Notes: generated by a model from the sequence alone, not told the origin. Positions 48,842 through 58,807 are shown, counted from the first letter of the stretch. The stretch is 64,000 nucleotides of DNA from Cellulomonas persica (GCF_007989825.1 NZ_BJUA01000001.1:186001-250000); one strand, 5' to 3'. A program made the numbers and translations.

Positions 48842-49216
48842 TCAGACCAGCTCGGCGAGCAGCCGAGCGGCGCGCTCGGCGCCGTCGGTCTCGACCGGGC
48901 GGTACGCGACCTCGCGGGCGAGCTCCTTCGCGATCGCCTCCGCGAGGCCGCCCGGGTCGAGCGCGTCGGTGTACGCGAGGTGTCGACCCGCCTCGTACCG
49001 GTCGAGCCGGGCGCGCACGTGGACGTTCTGCTCGAAGTGGTGCTCGAGCGGCACGTAGACGAACGGCTTGCGCAGCGCCGTGAGCTCCATGCAGGTCGTG
49101 AGCCCGCCCTGCACGACGGCGACGTCGCACGCCGCCGCGAGACGGTACAGGTCCGGTACGTACCCGACGACGGTCGCGCCCTCGGGGGAAGGCAGCGAGG
49201 CCGGCGGGTTCGTCAC
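48842..49216 (-). pseudogene. Glycosyltransferase (family 28 C-terminal domain), 5'-truncated
   Basis: Only the C-terminal nucleotide-sugar domain remains (124 codons): PPASLPSPEGATVVGYVPDLYRLAAACDVAVVQGG, then LTALRKPFVYVPLEHHFEQN and RLDRYEAGRHL, the usual acceptor-free half of MurG/UGT-like enzymes. A full enzyme has 350-400 residues. The reading frame breaks off just upstream of PPASLPS, where another gene fragment on the plus strand begins. GTG 49216 could start a short protein but lacks a ribosome-binding site. Best read as a remnant. Confidence 0.7.
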
Positions 49217-49334
49217 CGAGACGACCTGGGAGCTCGGCGACGACGGCTCACTGCGCTTCGCGGCTCAGCCCGAGCTGCCGTGGCCCGCGGGCGCGACGCA
49301 CATCCAGCTGCTCCCGCTGGAGCGGATCGACTAG
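49203..49334 (+). pseudogene. 3' remnant of an unidentified gene
   Basis: About 40 codons with strongly GC-ending third positions end at TAG 49334: ETTWELGDDGSLRFA, then HIQLLPLERID. There is no start codon or ribosome-binding site at its left end, where it meets the truncated glycosyltransferase. I cannot name the family. The two fragments lying head to head suggest a deletion removed both 5' ends. Confidence 0.45.
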
Positions 49335-49393
49335 CCCCCTCCCCCTCAGCGACCGACAGGTGGATCATGGCCACAACGACACGAGGGGGCTCG

Positions 49394-49702
49394 ATGACCA
49401 GACAGGGCAAGAGCGAGCGCAAGGTCAACGCCAGGGACGTCGTGCGGGCGGTCGGGGTCGCGCTCGCCGTCGCGGCTGTCGTCAAGGAGCTGCGCAAGCC
49501 GACCGAGGAGCGCACGTGGCACGGCGTCATCGCCGGGTTCGTGCCCTACGAGCTGCGGCCGCCGACGATCTCCCGGTTCCGCGAGCGTGTGTGGGACCCG
49601 GACTCCGAGCACCTCATCGGTCCGCGCGTGTTCGGCGTGGGCTGGACCCTCAACCTCGGCCGCGTGTACGGCCTGGCCCGCCGCGCGATCTCGTCGGACT
49701 GA
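49394..49702 (+). CDS. DUF5808 domain protein
   Basis: The 102-residue protein has a hydrophobic helix near residues 18-30 (VRAVGVALAVAAVV). The DUF5808 segment follows: WHGVIAGFVPYELRPPTISRFRERVWDPDSEHLIGPRVFGVGWTLNLGRV (residues about 42-92; key residues are the P-x-x-RPPT, W-P and FGVGWT positions). No function is established. GAGGGGG precedes the ATG. Confidence 0.8.
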   Translation: MTRQGKSERKVNARDVVRAVGVALAVAAVVKELRKPTEERTWHGVIAGFVPYELRPPTISRFRERVWDPDSEHLIGPRVFGVGWTLNLGRVYGLARRAISSD

Positions 49703-49726
49703 GCAGCGCTGTCGACGATGCGCGGG

Positions 49727-50203
49727 TCAGACCTCGCGCGGGATCCGCTTGGTCAGCATGAACAGCCGGCACATGATCCGGTGACCGCGGTCGGACGCAC
49801 GCCCGTACATCAGCGGGCACCCGCCCTCGATCACGGTCAGCCCGTGCTCACGACCGAGCGTCGCCGCCTCCGGGTCGACGCTGCCCTTGTCCACGGTGCG
49901 GTGCATCCACACCTGCTTCACGCCGAGGTCGATCGCCTCCTGCACGGTGGCCTTGGCGTGCTGCGGCGCCGTCGCGATCACGACCGCGTCCACGCCACCC
50001 GGGATCTCCGAGAGGTTCGCGTACGCCGGGTCGCCCTCGATCGACTTCGCGTGCGGGTTCACGGCGAACACCTCGTAGCCGGCGTCCCGCAGCCGCGTGT
50101 AGACGACATTCCCGCCGTGGTTCGCCGGGGTGCGTGAGACTCCTGTGACGGCGATGCGCCGCGAGTTGAGGAACGTCTCCGCCGCCTGCTTGATGCTCGT
50201 CAT
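49727..50203 (-). CDS. CoA-binding domain protein (YccU-like)
   Basis: The 158-residue protein is a single Rossmann-type CoA-binding domain: RRIAVTGVSRTPANHGGNVVYTRLRDAGYEVFAVNP, then GVDAVVIATAPQHAKATVQEAIDLGVKQVWM and GLTVIEGGCPLMYG. This is the layout of the YccU family, related to the N-terminal part of succinyl-CoA ligase alpha. Role unknown, perhaps CoA-linked regulation. The second of two adjacent ATGs (50203) is best spaced from GGAG. Confidence 0.87.
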   Translation of the reverse strand: MTSIKQAAETFLNSRRIAVTGVSRTPANHGGNVVYTRLRDAGYEVFAVNPHAKSIEGDPAYANLSEIPGGVDAVVIATAPQHAKATVQEAIDLGVKQVWMHRTVDKGSVDPEAATLGREHGLTVIEGGCPLMYGRASDRGHRIMCRLFMLTKRIPREV

Positions 50204-50324
50204 CATCCGCTCCACATCGAGTCGTTGAGCCGACGCTAACGAGCGCCCTCTCGCCTCGGCACGGGACCAACGGCCCGCCCGTCGAGCGCGTTCAGAAGGT
50301 GCCAGGACGTGTCGATAGAGCTGC

Positions 50325-51272
50325 ATGGCGACGAGCGAGCAAGAGGCGGTCCGCGGCCCGAAGACCATGCGCCTGCGGTATGCCGGGGTATGCCGGACCT
50401 GTGCCCTGTCGCTCGCTGCGGGCACCACCGCCGTCTACGACCCGACTAGCAAGACCGTGACGTGCATGACGTGCCACGACGCAGTCGGACCGCCTGCACC
50501 CGATCTGCGAGCAGACCCGCCTCCCGATGCGCCGCCGCCCGTAGCGCCGGCCGTGCAGGCGACGAGCCGGCATGTCCCGGCCGCCACCGACGCCAGCACC
50601 GAGGGCCGCGAGGTCGAGGGCGGCGCTGCGGGGGCCTCCGCACGGCGCGAGTACGAGCGACGCAGCGCGGCGCGCGAGAAGCGCATCCGAGAGAAGCATC
50701 CTCGTCTCGGAGGGCTCATCCTCGCGGTCACCGACGAACCGCAGAGCACGACCGCCTGGGCGCGAGGTGCCAAGGGCGAAGAGGTGCTGGGGCGTGGCCT
50801 GGACGGGCTCGCGGGCAAGGGCGTGCGGGTGCTGCACGACCGTCGCATCCCGCGCACGAGGGCCAACATCGATCACATCGCGGTGACCTCCTCAGGCGTC
50901 TACGTGATCGATGCCAAGCGGTACCAGGGGCGCCCGAGCCTGCGCGCCGAGGGCGGGATCCTCCGGCCGCGCACTGCCAGGCTCGTGATCGGCTCACGCG
51001 ACGGCACGAAGCTCGTCGAGGGCGTCCACAAGCAGGTCGGCCTCGTCGTCGACGCCCTCACGGCCGCCGGGCACGGCACGGCGCCCGTCCGCGGGATGCT
51101 CTGCTTCGTCGACGCCGACTGGCCGCTGATCGGCGGCTCGTTCCAGATCGACGGGCTCGACGTCCTCTGGCCTCGGAAGGCGTACGAACGCCTGACGACG
51201 CCCGGCCCGCTCGGACCGGACGTCGTCGATGAGCTGCACCGCACCCTCGCGCGCGCCTTCCCGCCGGCCTGA
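50325..51272 (+). CDS. NERD (nuclease-related) domain protein
   Basis: The 315-residue product starts with a small Cys-x2-Cys zinc finger (VCRTCAL, residues about 23-29; VTCMTCHDAV, about 46-55). A linker and a basic helix (ARREYERRSAAREKRIREK) follow. The NERD domain (residues about 145-290) shows KGEEVLGRGLDGL, ANIDHIAVTSSGVYVIDAKRYQG with the Asp and Asp-x-Lys nuclease pattern, and GMLCFVDADWPL. A DNA-acting nuclease is likely but unproven. The zinc finger in front could bind nucleic acid. The ATG lacks an obvious ribosome-binding site. Confidence 0.85.
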   Translation: MATSEQEAVRGPKTMRLRYAGVCRTCALSLAAGTTAVYDPTSKTVTCMTCHDAVGPPAPDLRADPPPDAPPPVAPAVQATSRHVPAATDASTEGREVEGGAAGASARREYERRSAAREKRIREKHPRLGGLILAVTDEPQSTTAWARGAKGEEVLGRGLDGLAGKGVRVLHDRRIPRTRANIDHIAVTSSGVYVIDAKRYQGRPSLRAEGGILRPRTARLVIGSRDGTKLVEGVHKQVGLVVDALTAAGHGTAPVRGMLCFVDADWPLIGGSFQIDGLDVLWPRKAYERLTTPGPLGPDVVDELHRTLARAFPPA

Positions 51273-51285
51273 CCCGGCCCGGAGC

Positions 51286-52182
51286 TCAGGGGACGTTCGC
51301 GCCGCCGTTGACGTTGATGACCTCGCCGACGACGAAGCTCGACTCGGGCGACGCGAGGAACACGTAGGCCGGTGCCTGCTCGACGGGCTGGCTCGTGCGG
51401 CCCAGCCACGACGACTCGCCGAAGCCGTCGAGCTTCTCGGCGGGCTGGCCGTCGGTGACCTGCAGCGGGGTCCACACCGGGCCGGGCGCGACCGCGTTCA
51501 CCCGGATCCCCCGCGGCGCGAGGTCGGCCGCGAGCGCCTTGGTGAACCCGATGATCGCGAACTTCGTCGACGCGTAGTTGATGATCATCGGCGACGGGTT
51601 GTAGCCCTGCACGGACGTGCTGTTGATGATCGTCGCCCCCGGCGGCAGGTGCGGCAGGGCGTCGCGCGTGATCCAGAACATCGCGTAGAGGTTGGTCTGG
51701 ATGGTGCGGTCGAGGTCGGCCTCGTCGAGCTCGTCGTACGTCTGGTGGTAGACCTGGTGCGCCGCGTTGTTCACGAGGATGTCCAGCCCGCCGAGGCCCT
51801 CGACCGCGTCGGCGACGAGCGTGCGGCAGAACTCCCGGTCGCGGATGTCACCGGGCAGGAGCACGGCGTTGCGCCCCTCGGCCCGCACCAGCGCGGCGAT
51901 GGCCTCGGCGTCGACCTGCTCCTCGGGCAGGTAGCTGAGCGCGACGTCCGCGCCCTCGCGCGCGAACGCGATCGCCACGGCCGCGCCGATGCCCGAGTCC
52001 CCGCCCGTGATGAGCGCCTTGCGCCCCGGCAGGCGGCCGGTCCCCCGGTAGGACGTCTCGCCGTGGTCGGCCTTCGGGTCCAGCTCGGCGTCCAGCCCCG
52101 GGAGCGGCTGCCACGACGCGTGCGGCTTGATGTGCTTGTGCCGCTCGACGGGGTTGTCGAACGTGAGCTGGTCAGCGGACAT
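51286..52182 (-). CDS. SDR family oxidoreductase
   Basis: The 298-residue short-chain dehydrogenase has an N-terminal extension (residues 1-50) of the YhdF/YdaD kind. The NAD(P) motif LITGGDSGIG (about 59-67), ILVNNAAHQ, INSTSVQGYNP and the catalytic YASTK (about 203-207) follow, with GIRVNAVAPGPVWTPLQ. All catalytic residues are present. Related enzymes are stress-induced dehydrogenases; the substrate is unknown. GAGGAG precedes the ATG, and a palindrome with a promoter lies upstream. Confidence 0.92.
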   Translation of the reverse strand: MSADQLTFDNPVERHKHIKPHASWQPLPGLDAELDPKADHGETSYRGTGRLPGRKALITGGDSGIGAAVAIAFAREGADVALSYLPEEQVDAEAIAALVRAEGRNAVLLPGDIRDREFCRTLVADAVEGLGGLDILVNNAAHQVYHQTYDELDEADLDRTIQTNLYAMFWITRDALPHLPPGATIINSTSVQGYNPSPMIINYASTKFAIIGFTKALAADLAPRGIRVNAVAPGPVWTPLQVTDGQPAEKLDGFGESSWLGRTSQPVEQAPAYVFLASPESSFVVGEVINVNGGANVP

Positions 52183-52233
52183 CGTCGTCTCCTCGGGTGC
52201 ATTGTGCGCCGGCGGCGCCGGTCTCCTGCGGCG

Positions 52234-52256
52234 ACGATAACGACCGTCCGGACGGT
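52234..52256 (-). promoter_or_regulatory. SDR promoter with 14-bp palindrome ACCGTCCGGACGGT
   Basis: The perfect palindrome at 52243-52256 stands next to TATCGT (a -10 on the minus strand, 52234-52239). It sits where a repressor would block RNA polymerase. TetR-type operators often have this form. No regulator gene adjoins. Confidence 0.55.
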
Positions 52257-52285
52257 TGTCCGGACCTGCGGCCGGCTCGGTCTGC

Positions 52286-53440
52286 TCAGCGGCTCGCGCG
52301 CGTGGAGGCCGTGACCGTGAACTTCGGGTCGCGAGCGACCTGCCGGGTCGGCCCCACGACTCGCTCGAGCGTGGACCGATACCGCAGGTGGGAGTTCCAC
52401 ACCGCCCACAGCTCCCCGCCCGGCCGCAGCACCCGCGCGGCCTCGGCGAACAGCTGCTGCGCGATCCCCGCGTGCACCGCGGCACCCACGTGGAACGGCG
52501 GGTTCAGCACGACGAGGTCCACGCTCGCGTCGGGCAGCACGTCCGCGCCGTTCGCCCGCGCGACGACGACCCTGTCCTCGAGACCGTTCGCGGCGGCGGT
52601 CGCGCGCGCCGATGCCACCGCGGCCGCGGACTCGTCGGTCGCGGTCACGGTCAGCCGCTCGTTCGCGCGGGCCAGGAGCACCGCGAGCACGCCGGTCCCG
52701 CAGCCCAGGTCGAGCGCCGTCGTGGCGTCCGCGGGCATCGCGCCGAGGTGGCGGAGCAGCGCACGCGTGCCGATGTCGACACTCGTCCCGGCGAAGGCGC
52801 CGCCGTGCGCGCAGACCGTCACGCCGAGGTCGAGATGCTCCTCGCGCCGCGGCCAGAGCTGCTCGGGGCGCTCGTCGTCGGGACGGGGGCGCGAGGCCAC
52901 CAGGACGCGCGACTTCTGCCGCGCCAGGTGGGCCTGCACGTCGCCGAAGTGCCGCCGCAGCACGTCGTTCATCGCGGTCGTCATGTGCTTGACGCGACCA
53001 CCGGCGACGACGAGCACGCCGGGGTCGGCGTGCGCGGCGACCAGACCGGCGATCTCGTCGAGCGCGTCGAGCGAACGCGGCAGCTGCAGCAGGACGAACC
53101 TCGCGTCGGCGACGAGATCCGGCGTCAGCCCGAGCGACCTGAAGCCGCCGACACCCAGCCGCTCGGCGTTCGCCTGCAGCGCGCGCTCACCCAGCAGCCG
53201 GTCCTGGTGCGTGCGCACACCGGACAGCCCGTGCCGGACGATCGCGCCGAGCGTCAGCGCACCGTGGTGGTCACCGATCACGACGACGTGCTCCCCGGAC
53301 ACCGCGCCCCACGACGACGACGCCTCGCCGAGGATCAGCCGGTCGGTCGCGTCGACCGCGTGCAGGTTCGGCGCCTCGAGATCGGGGTACCGCCGGAGAC
53401 GGGCGAGCAGGTCGTCCTGAGCCCCCGCGTCTGCGTCCAC
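52286..53440 (-). CDS. Class I SAM methyltransferase, RlmG/RsmC-like
   Basis: The 384-residue protein has the two-domain layout of RlmG/RsmC rRNA guanine-N2 methyltransferases. The N-terminal degenerate domain (residues 1-200) is followed by the catalytic domain. The latter has TTALDLGCGTGVLAVLLA near residue 244 (SAM binding) and LVVLNPPFHVGAA near 314 (the N-P-P-F base-flipping motif), then AARVLRPGGELWAVWNSHL. The likely target is a guanine in 23S or 16S rRNA. GTG 53440 gives the family length. Divergent from the kinase gene. Confidence 0.85.
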   Translation of the reverse strand: MDADAGAQDDLLARLRRYPDLEAPNLHAVDATDRLILGEASSSWGAVSGEHVVVIGDHHGALTLGAIVRHGLSGVRTHQDRLLGERALQANAERLGVGGFRSLGLTPDLVADARFVLLQLPRSLDALDEIAGLVAAHADPGVLVVAGGRVKHMTTAMNDVLRRHFGDVQAHLARQKSRVLVASRPRPDDERPEQLWPRREEHLDLGVTVCAHGGAFAGTSVDIGTRALLRHLGAMPADATTALDLGCGTGVLAVLLARANERLTVTATDESAAAVASARATAAANGLEDRVVVARANGADVLPDASVDLVVLNPPFHVGAAVHAGIAQQLFAEAARVLRPGGELWAVWNSHLRYRSTLERVVGPTRQVARDPKFTVTASTRASR

Positions 53441-53584
53441 GGCCCGAGGCTAACCCGGCGGGCGCGGCGCCCGTACGGGCGACCGTGTGCAGAGGAAGGC
53501 GCACCATCTCCCCGGCAGCGCCCTCGCGTGGTGGACGTGCAGGTCGAGCCGGAGATCTGTCTCTTCGTCGGGACCGCTTGTCAA

Positions 53585-53598
53585 CCCCCGAACGGGGG
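53585..53598. repeat. Inverted repeat CCCCCGAACGGGGG
   Basis: A short dyad 54 bases before the kinase GTG. It may be an operator or a minor hairpin; nothing else supports a role. Confidence 0.35.
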
Positions 53599-53651
53599 AA
53601 ATCCCGCCGCCCGGCATGCGGGTCGCGCGGAGCAGGCTTAGCGTCGGCGAC

Positions 53652-54805
<1,154 letters not shown>

Positions 54806-54809
<4 letters not shown>

Positions 54810-55330
54810 TCCGACTGCGCAGGGCCGTCGTCGCGCTGGGGGTCGCGCTCACTCTGCTCGGCGTCTCCGGGTGCGGGAGCAGCACCGAGCTCGGCGCCGA
54901 TCGCGCCCGCACGCTCCAGGCCTCCGTGCTGGCGGTCACACGCGCGGCGGCTGACGGCCACTGGCGTGAGGCCACGACGCTGCTCGGGTCCACCCGGGCG
55001 CTGCTCGACGCGGGCGTCGAGCAGGGTGAGGTCTCGGCGATGCGCTACCGCGCGATCGACGCGGCGCTCGACGAGGTCGAGGCCGAGCTCGCCGCCGCGC
55101 AGGAGCGTGCCGCCGCGACGGAGACGGCCCCGGCCGTCGAGGCGACGCCGACACCGCAGGCGACGACGAAGGTCGTCGTCGAGGAGACGAAGGCGCCCTC
55201 GAAGCCTGAGCCGGCCCGCCCCGGCCCGGCGCCCGAGCCCAAGAAGCCCAAGAAGCCCACCAAGGTCGAGCCACCTGACAAGCCGGGGCCGGGCAAGGGG
55301 AAGGAGCCGGGCGACCGCAATCGCAGGTGA
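54806..55330 (+). CDS. Lipoprotein paired with the Ser/Thr kinase
   Basis: The 174-residue product has a lipoprotein signal (LLGVSGC, residues about 18-24) and a helical domain of about 80 residues (RARTLQASVLAVTRAAADGHW...ALDEVEAELAAAQERA). A Pro/Lys-rich, highly basic tail (KPKKPTKVEPPDKPGPGKGK) follows. The tail could touch cell-wall polymers. Co-translation with the kinase suggests it is a sensor or substrate partner outside the membrane; this is inference. No family recognised. Confidence 0.65.
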
Positions 55331-55415
55331 GCTGCCCATCGGCTGTGATCGCGGCTCGCGTGACCACGCTGGCGTGGCCGCGGCCCCGCCGGCAGACCCC
55401 TGCGGCGGTCGGGCG

Positions 55416-56033
55416 TCACAGCCCGTGGAGCAGGTTGGTCATCTCCGTGATCTCGGCCGTCTGGTCGTCGATGATCGACCGGGCGAGGGCGAGAGCCTCG
55501 GCGTTGCGGCCCGACGCGAGCTCCTCCTCGGACATCGTCACCGCGCCCTGGTGGTGCGCCGTCATGAGCTCGAGGAAGCGCCTGTCGAACTCAGTGCCGG
55601 ACAGGCCGCGCAGGTCGGACATCGCCCCGGCCTGGTCCGTGCCGTCCATCGACATCCCGCCGTGATCCATGCCGCCGTGCTCGACGTCTGCGGGCTGCGG
55701 CTCGCCCCAGCCGTCGAGCCAGCGCTTCATGCGGTCGATCTGCGGCCCCTGGGCCGCGGCGATCCGCGCGGCGAGGGCCCTGACCTGAGGCGTGGACGCG
55801 GTCGCGGCAGCCAGCTCGGCCATCTCGATCGCGCCCTCGTGGTGGACGATCATCATCTGCGCGAACGTCACGTCCGCATCGTCGTGCTCGGTCGTCGTCG
55901 TGGCCGCGCTGGACGTCTGCACGACCGTCGACCGCGGGTCTGCGCCGGCGCCGTCCGAGCACGCGGCGAGGCTCGCGGCGAGGCTGAACGCCGCAGCGGC
56001 GGCGACGAGACGTGAGCGGGTGCGTGCTGTCAT
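55416..56033 (-). CDS. DUF305 lipoprotein with Met/His-rich segment
   Basis: The 205-residue protein has a lipobox LAAC (about 22-25). It carries the DUF305 four-helix pattern with two His-His sites: FAQMMIVHHEGAIEMAELA (about 57-75) and FLELMTAHHQGAVTMSEEEL (about 150-170). Between them lies a Met/His/Gly-rich loop, HGGMDHGGMSMDG. DUF305 proteins are ferritin-like and often linked to copper handling. It is the last gene of a four-gene minus-strand run, 31 bases after the redoxin gene. Confidence 0.86.
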   Translation of the reverse strand: MTARTRSRLVAAAAAFSLAASLAACSDGAGADPRSTVVQTSSAATTTTEHDDADVTFAQMMIVHHEGAIEMAELAAATASTPQVRALAARIAAAQGPQIDRMKRWLDGWGEPQPADVEHGGMDHGGMSMDGTDQAGAMSDLRGLSGTEFDRRFLELMTAHHQGAVTMSEEELASGRNAEALALARSIIDDQTAEITEMTNLLHGL

Positions 56034-56064
56034 CAGGGTCTCCTGCGGGAGGGGGTCGGGGTGG

Positions 56065-56682
56065 TCACAGCCGGCTGGTGACCTCGTCGAGCAGGTCCGC
56101 GGGCGCCAACCACATCGACGGGTAGTCGCCCTTCCAGACCTGGTTGCCGTCCGCGTCGACGAGGACGAAGCCGTGCCCGGGCAGGCCCTCGTGCATGCCG
56201 GTGCCGAGGGTCCCGTACGCCTCGGAGACAGTGCCGTCGTCCAGCAGGAAGGGCGCTTCGATGCCGAGACGCTCGCGGTCGGCGTTGATCTGCTCGGCGG
56301 TGTTCATGACGATCGGCAGGACCGTGACGCCTTCCTCTGCGAACCGCTCGTCGTCCTCGATCGCACCCATCTGCATCAGGCACGCGTCGCAGCCGGCGCC
56401 CTCGTTGAAGTACAGGACGACCGGGCGGCCGCGGTAGTCGTCGAGCGAGACGGCCGACCCGTCCGACGCCGGGAGCGTGAACCCTGGTGCCACGCGGGCC
56501 TCCGTGGACGTGACCGGGCGTGACGACAGCAGCCCGGCGGCGACCAGCACGGCGGCGACGACGGCGGCGACGCCCCAGAGCGCCCAGGAGCGCAGGCGGC
56601 GGCCGCGGTCGGCTGCGGCGCGGAGGGCGTTGTCGGCGTCCGCGCGCTCCTGGCGACGGCGGGACGCGGTTCCGGAGGTCAT
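56065..56682 (-). CDS. Membrane-anchored redoxin (ResA/TlpA-like)
   Basis: The 205-residue protein has one membrane helix near residues 32-52 (LWGVAAVVAAVLVAAGLL). An extracytoplasmic thioredoxin-fold domain follows: APGFTLPASDGSAVSLDDYRGRPVVLYFNEGAGCDACLMQM, where CxxC is C-D-A-C (about 97-100). It ends with GLPGHGFVLVDADGNQVWKGDYPSMW. It reduces or transfers thiols outside the membrane. Its start overlaps the ccdA stop (ATGA), so CcdA is its likely electron donor. Confidence 0.87.
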   Translation of the reverse strand: MTSGTASRRRQERADADNALRAAADRGRRLRSWALWGVAAVVAAVLVAAGLLSSRPVTSTEARVAPGFTLPASDGSAVSLDDYRGRPVVLYFNEGAGCDACLMQMGAIEDDERFAEEGVTVLPIVMNTAEQINADRERLGIEAPFLLDDGTVSEAYGTLGTGMHEGLPGHGFVLVDADGNQVWKGDYPSMWLAPADLLDEVTSRL

Positions 56683-57674
56683 GAGTCGGCTCCTGCACTC
56701 GTGGCTGGCGTGGGTTGCTGGTGGCACGCGGGTGCGCCCACCTCGTCGTCGGCGGGCTCCGCCGGGGTTCCGGGCGCCTCGGCACGCGTCGTGGCACCGC
56801 GCGCGCGGCGCGACGACGAACGGTCGGTCACGGTCGCCGCGACGAACGCGCCCGCGACGGCGAACAGCACGACGGCGAGCACGGGCTCCGGGAAGGGCGA
56901 CAGCCAGTCCTGGATCCCCCCGAACACGCGGGTCAGCGTCCGGCTCGCCGCTTCCTGGAGCGCGGTCCCCCCGCTCATGTCCTCGCGCCCGGCGAGCGCG
57001 ATGACGAACACGCCCATCACGGCGAAGGCGGCCGCGACCGCAAGGTTCGACGTGGTGGTGACGAGGCTCCGTCCATTGAGCCGCAGCCGCACGACCCGAG
57101 GACGCAGGACGCGGCGTTCGCCGAGCCGCGCCCTGTCCCACACCAGCGCCATGAGGAACAGCGGGAAGACCATGCCGAACACGTAGGCGAGGCCCAGGAC
57201 CAGGCCGCCGCCGGTCGAGCCGGACAGGGCCGAGAGCGTCATCACACCAGCGAGGACCGGAGCGCAGCACGAGGAGGCGATCCCGGAGAACACCCCGAGC
57301 GCGAAGAAGCTCGCCGAGTCGCCGCGCGCGGTGTCGGGAGACCTCACGAACGACGGGAGCGACCACATCCGCCCCGACAGTGCGAGCCCGGCCAGGGCGA
57401 GCATGAGGACCCCGCCGCCCCAGTACAGCGGCGCGTGGTACTGCGCGATGGCCCCGGCGAGCATGCTCACGCCCAAGGTGATCGGGACCAGCACCACGGC
57501 CAGGCCCGCGGCGAACAGGAACGTCAGCGGGAGCAGCCGCCAACGCGCGTTCTTCACCGCCCCCGCGAGGTAGGACGGCGCGAGGAAGACGATGCAGCAC
57601 GGGGCGAACAGGGCGACCCCACCGGCGAAGAACGCGGCGAGGACGCTGCCCGTCGCAAGCAGCTCGCTGCCCAT
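56679..57674 (-). CDS. CcdA/DsbD-type membrane thiol-electron transporter
   Basis: The 331-residue product has about seven to eight hydrophobic helices. It has the paired Cys of the family: VALFAPCCIVFLAPSYLAGA (about residues 20-39) and GVFSGIASSCCAPVLAGVMTL (about 125-145). The doubled Cys-Cys is a variant of the usual single cysteines. A hydrophilic tail of about 50 residues contains one more Cys. It should pass reducing power from cytoplasmic thioredoxin to the redoxin encoded next. The gene overlaps both neighbours by ATGA junctions. Confidence 0.85.
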   Translation of the reverse strand: MGSELLATGSVLAAFFAGGVALFAPCCIVFLAPSYLAGAVKNARWRLLPLTFLFAAGLAVVLVPITLGVSMLAGAIAQYHAPLYWGGGVLMLALAGLALSGRMWSLPSFVRSPDTARGDSASFFALGVFSGIASSCCAPVLAGVMTLSALSGSTGGGLVLGLAYVFGMVFPLFLMALVWDRARLGERRVLRPRVVRLRLNGRSLVTTTSNLAVAAAFAVMGVFVIALAGREDMSGGTALQEAASRTLTRVFGGIQDWLSPFPEPVLAVVLFAVAGAFVAATVTDRSSSRRARGATTRAEAPGTPAEPADDEVGAPACHQQPTPATSAGADS

Positions 57675-57967
57675 CAGTGCACCGCCTCGATCCGCGAGCC
57701 GCGCGCGGTCAGAGCCCGCTCGAGCCGGCGCCGGGGCAGCCGCCCGCAGGAGAAGAACTCCCCGTCCAGCAGGACGAGCGGCGCCAGGCCGGGGCGGTGC
57801 CGTGCGACCAGGACGCGGCCCTCGGCCGAGGCGGCGTCCACGACCTCGACGACGAGCGGGTGGTCGCGGGCCAGCTCGGCGAGCGTCGCCTTCGCCTGGT
57901 CGCACAGATGGCAGGCGGCGACCTCGACGACGGTGACCTGGGCGGGTTGTCTGGCTGGATCCGGCAC
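57674..57967 (-). CDS. Glutaredoxin/thioredoxin-like small protein
   Basis: The 97-residue protein has the thioredoxin-like pattern: VTVVEVAACHLCDQAKATLAEL (CxxC = C-H-L-C, residues about 19-22), VVEVVDAASAEGRVLVARHRPGLAPLVLLDGEFFSCGRL. This is the glutaredoxin-like DUF836 kind. It is cytoplasmic and may supply electrons to the CcdA protein encoded after it. GAGGAG precedes the GTG. It is the first gene of the four-gene run, divergent from the response regulator by 120 bases. Confidence 0.83.
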   Translation of the reverse strand: MPDPARQPAQVTVVEVAACHLCDQAKATLAELARDHPLVVEVVDAASAEGRVLVARHRPGLAPLVLLDGEFFSCGRLPRRRLERALTARGSRIEAVH

Positions 57968-58087
57968 GGTGGCTCCTCACTTCGGCTACCGGTACGGTCC
58001 GCCACGGACGTCGCACGCCTCCTCGTCGTTCGATCAAGGTTTCGTGAAGTTCGCAGGACGAGGCGCGGGATCACCCAAGATGGGCAG

Positions 58088-58807
58088 ATGACTTCCTCCT
58101 CGGTGTCGGCGCGCCGCGCGGTCGTCGTCGACGACGAGCAGCCGTTGGCCACGCTGATCGGCAGCTACCTCGAACGGGACGGCTTCGAGGTCCACCTGTG
58201 CCATGACGGCGTGCAGGCGGTGGCGGTGCTCCGCGACGTGGACCCGGACGTCGTCGTGCTGGACCTGGGCCTGCCCGGCGTGGACGGGGTCGAGGTCTGC
58301 CGGCAGCTGCGGACCTTCTCCGACTGCTACGTCGTCATGCTGACCGCCCGCTCGGAGGAGGTGGACAAGCTGATCGGCCTGTCGGTCGGCGCCGACGACT
58401 ACATGACGAAGCCGTTCAGCCCCCGCGAGCTCATGGCGCGCATCACGGCGTTGCTGCGCCGACCACGTCGCACGGCGACCGTCGTCGCCACGCCCGCGGC
58501 ACCGCCGATCGAGGTAGGAGCGCTGCGGCTCGACGTCGAGGCCCGCGAGGCGTACGTCGACGGGGCGCTCGTGCCGCTGACCCGCACGGAGTTCGACGTG
58601 CTCGCCGCGCTCGCGGCACGCCCCGGGACCGTGCTGACCCGGCGGGCGCTCATCGACGCCGTCTGGGGTCCGGGCTGGATCGGTGACGACCACCTGGTGG
58701 ACGTGCACGTGCTGCACGTCCGTCAGAAGCTGGGCGACACCGCCAAGGACCAGCGCTTCGTGCGCACCGTCCGCGGCGTCGGGTACCGCATCGGCGTCGG
58801 CGCGTGA
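58088..58807 (+). CDS. OmpR-family response regulator
   Basis: The 239-residue regulator has a receiver domain (VVVDDEQPLATLIG acidic pair, phospho-Asp in VVVLDLGLPGVDG near residue 58, conserved Lys in YMTKPFSPREL) and a C-terminal winged helix (LTRTEFDVLAALAARPGTVLTRRALIDAVWG, then VRTVRGVGYRIG). It overlaps the sensor gene by GTGA. The divergent thiol-redox operon and the downstream membrane gene are the likely targets by position. Confidence 0.93.
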   Translation: MTSSSVSARRAVVVDDEQPLATLIGSYLERDGFEVHLCHDGVQAVAVLRDVDPDVVVLDLGLPGVDGVEVCRQLRTFSDCYVVMLTARSEEVDKLIGLSVGADDYMTKPFSPRELMARITALLRRPRRTATVVATPAAPPIEVGALRLDVEAREAYVDGALVPLTRTEFDVLAALAARPGTVLTRRALIDAVWGPGWIGDDHLVDVHVLHVRQKLGDTAKDQRFVRTVRGVGYRIGVGA

